NCBI GenBank assembly: GCA_964517975.1
Contig: CAZFDM010000256.1
Coordinates: 1 to 5,726, forward strand
Direction: 5' to 3'
Length of the DNA: 5,726 nt
From: JBBIRM01 sp964517975
Lineage (GTDB): Bacteria; Desulfobacterota; BSN033; UBA1163
Shown: one piece after another, positions 5,525 to 5,726 of the stretch
Layout of the letters: every line of letters starts with the position of its first letter
How positions within the stretch are numbered: position 1 is the first letter of the stretch
The notes under the pieces: generated by a model
The model's database searches: none
What the model saw: only the letters and a program-made list of their open reading frames with translations
What the model was told of the DNA's origin: nothing
Program-made: the position numbers and the translations under genes

Positions 5525-5549
5525 ATAATCACTCATTCTGTTTTGTCAA
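5522..5549 (-). promoter_or_regulatory. Sigma70-type promoter of hsp20
   Basis: On the minus strand a perfect -35 box TTGACA (5549-5544) is followed after 16 nt by TATTTT (5527-5522), 4 of 6 matches to the -10 consensus. A start near 5515 would give a leader of about 45 nt before the Hsp20 ATG. I see no CIRCE-type repeat here, and no leader segment that would pair with the ribosome binding site as in a simple RNA thermometer. Confidence 0.65.
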
Positions 5550-5726
5550 GGGGAATTTGAGACCTTAAGTAATCCCTCACTGAAGCGTGGGAATATATAT
5601 TGTCCCGAGAAGGATGCCTCCGAAAATCTTAGAACGCGGATCAAATTGACATTTTTTGGGTAGGGCTAATAGGGATAATAATAATTGGGTTATTAAGTGA
5701 TAGGGTAAGAGGTCTCACGTTTAGGG
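5550..5726. other. Gene-free right end
   Basis: No credible coding frame or RNA gene is visible on either strand. The stretch holds an imperfect hairpin at about 5573-5592 (CTCAC and GTGGG around a TGAAGC loop), an isolated TTGACA on the plus strand (5646-5651) without a well-placed -10 box, and an AT-rich tract with six GGG runs between 5658 and 5726. It may be the upstream region of a gene lying beyond the window. Confidence 0.6.

Noticed and set aside
5183..5528. Plus-strand frames opposite hsp20
   Set aside because: They are antisense shadows of a clear alpha-crystallin gene and show no family resemblance.
5646..5679. Plus-strand promoter from TTGACA 5646 with a GATAAT box at 5674
   Set aside because: The spacing is 22 nt, too long for a normal sigma70 promoter, and the better-spaced hexamers match poorly.

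Overview
The window is the 3' end of a bacterial spc/alpha ribosomal-protein region, followed by a short stress-gene segment on the opposite strand. RpoA, S4 and S13 look most like those of Deltaproteobacteria (Desulfobacterota). The signs are the RpoA block around VRSANCLK, the NYPPGQHGQ-type S4, and the order secY-adk-infA-rpmJ-rpsM-rpsK-rpsD-rpoA-rplQ. This placement is from memory of the families, not from a search. Composition is moderate in GC, with purine-rich coding strands and strong AGGAGG-type ribosome binding sites.

Positions 1-4496 (+ strand) appear to be one transcription unit. It holds the C-terminal part of SecY, adenylate kinase with a zinc LID, IF-1, L36 (short, GTG start), S13, S11, S4 (TTG start with a perfect Shine-Dalgarno), RNA polymerase alpha and L17 with a charged tail. 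Most junctions are 5-30 nt. The longer gaps are secY-adk (109 nt, AT-rich with a 7-bp hairpin), rpmJ-rpsM (86 nt, a long imperfect hairpin where the S4-controlled alpha-operon leader would lie) and rpsM-rpsK (72 nt). map, usually found between adk and infA, is absent. Together the genes supply protein export, nucleotide balance, translation initiation, ribosome assembly and transcription.

Positions 4497-4584 separate convergent units and hold no gene and no convincing terminator for rplQ. On the minus strand lie an unrecognised gene of about 120 codons (4585-4947), a textbook rho-independent terminator (about 4965-4993), and a small heat shock protein of the Hsp20 family (5021-5470). Hsp20 has a good sigma70-type promoter overlapped by an AT-rich inverted repeat.

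Positions 5471-5726 hold no gene. They contain the hsp20 control region, an imperfect hairpin near 5573-5592, and a G-run-rich, AT-rich stretch with a TTGACA box.

I see no clearly new multi-gene system. The points most worth a second look are the unrecognised gene placed directly behind a strong terminator, the possible alpha-operon leader structure, and the hsp20 operator-like palindrome.
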